From Pseudomonas sp. 102515 (GTDB lineage Bacteria > Pseudomonadota > Gammaproteobacteria > Pseudomonadales > Pseudomonadaceae), in NCBI RefSeq assembly GCF_031085165.1, contig NZ_JAVHTY010000003.1, positions 124,001-188,000 of the forward strand: 64,000 bases of DNA, in the 5' to 3' direction. A program made the translations under genes and the position numbers. Each line of letters starts with the position of its first letter. Within the stretch, counting starts at the first letter, position 1. Under the pieces are notes generated by a model that was not told where the DNA came from, did no database searches, and saw only the letters and a program-made list of their open reading frames with translations. Positions 63,606-64,000 of the stretch are shown piece after piece.

Positions 63606-64000
63606 AAGACGCCCCTGCCGCGACCGTGACGCCCGATGTCTGCCTGCTCCTGGAGGGCACCTGGCCCTATGTGCGCGGCGGGGTGTCGAGCTGGGTCAAC
63701 CAGCTGATCCTCGGCCTGCCGGAGCTGACCTTCTCGGTGTTCTTCATCGGCGGCCAGCGCGAGAACTACGAGAAGCGCCACTACGCCATCCCGCCCAACG
63801 TGGTGCACATCGAGGAACACTTCCTCGCCGGCTCCTGGGTACCCAAGGGCGCGCCCATCAGCCCGCGGCGCCAGGCGCCGGTGCAACTGCTGCGCGACCT
63901 GCACGCCTTCCTGCACCACCCGGACGAACCCAGCGCCGCCCAGGGCGATGCCCTGGTGGATGCCTTCGCCCAGGGCAGCGTGACCCTGGACGACTTCATG
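63602..64000 (+). CDS. pelF: PelF, GT4 Pel glycosyltransferase (partial, cut by window edge)
   Basis: First 133 residues of a cytoplasmic GT4 enzyme that polymerises UDP-GalNAc/GlcNAc-type donors into Pel. The N-terminal DVCLLLEGTWPYVRGGVSSWVNQLI carries the glycine-rich loop of GT-B enzymes, and VFFIGGQRENYEKRHYAIP is PelF-specific. The EX7E motif lies beyond the window. The remaining pelG is expected downstream. Confidence 0.94.
   Translation, partial: MKDAPAATVTPDVCLLLEGTWPYVRGGVSSWVNQLILGLPELTFSVFFIGGQRENYEKRHYAIPPNVVHIEEHFLAGSWVPKGAPISPRRQAPVQLLRDLHAFLHHPDEPSAAQGDALVDAFAQGSVTLDDFM

Overview
The window is high-GC proteobacterial DNA with a backbone that matches the Pseudomonas hem/alg/arg/lys chromosomal region (the PA5250-PA5281 neighbourhood of P. 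aeruginosa). In order it carries ABC-F, TIGR02444, algQ, dsbB, hemYXDC, algR, algZ, argH, corA, rnk, cyaY, lptM, lysA, dapF, a DUF484 gene, xerC and a HAD phosphatase gene. The species cannot be fixed from this alone. The absence of algP and of an FKBP gene next to algQ argues against P. aeruginosa itself. No rRNA, tRNA, CRISPR array, prophage or transposase was seen.

Layout. 1-5.6 kb: a DedA membrane protein, an MHYT-GGDEF-EAL c-di-GMP enzyme, a YaiI-family protein, an SDR, a LysE exporter and a small MscS-type channel. 5.6-16.7 kb: ABC-F ATPase, anti-sigma factor AlgQ, DsbB, the heme operon hemC-hemD-hemX-hemY (leftward, coupled by short overlaps), the AlgZ/AlgR two-component pair and argH. 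16.7-21.1 kb: a secreted GH114-type glycosidase, a long palindromic intergenic repeat, a beta-hydroxyacid dehydrogenase, CorA, Rnk and CyaY. 21.2-25.8 kb: the lptM-lysA-dapF-DUF484-xerC-HAD operon.

25.8-54.1 kb holds a large Wzx/Wzy-type exopolysaccharide locus placed directly after the xerC operon. It opens with a 970-bp AT-richer leader that has a sigma70-like promoter and two copies of an ops-like element (core GCGGTAGC). The locus encodes its own RfaH/NusG paralogue, so the leader and the antiterminator probably form one control circuit. Module A (26.7-39.7 kb) has a flavoprotein, a DegT-type aminotransferase, a flippase, a Wzc kinase, RfaH and five glycosyltransferases. Module B (42.8-54.1 kb) has the initiating sugar-phosphate transferase, a Wzb phosphatase, a second Wzc, two glycosyltransferases (one GT26), a Wzy-like polymerase, a second flippase, a GH5 endoglucanase and Wza. 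A reverse-strand oxaloacetate decarboxylase gene and a methyltransferase-like gene separate the modules. Module A has no initiator, polymerase or outer-membrane exporter of its own, so it probably depends on module B. Module B junctions carry strong hairpins without U-tracts.

54.3-64.0 kb is the Pel operon pelABCDE plus the start of pelF, cut by the window edge. PelD keeps the RxxD and arginine residues expected for c-di-GMP binding. Two exopolysaccharide systems therefore lie side by side, in the same region as the AlgZ/AlgR regulators and a c-di-GMP enzyme.
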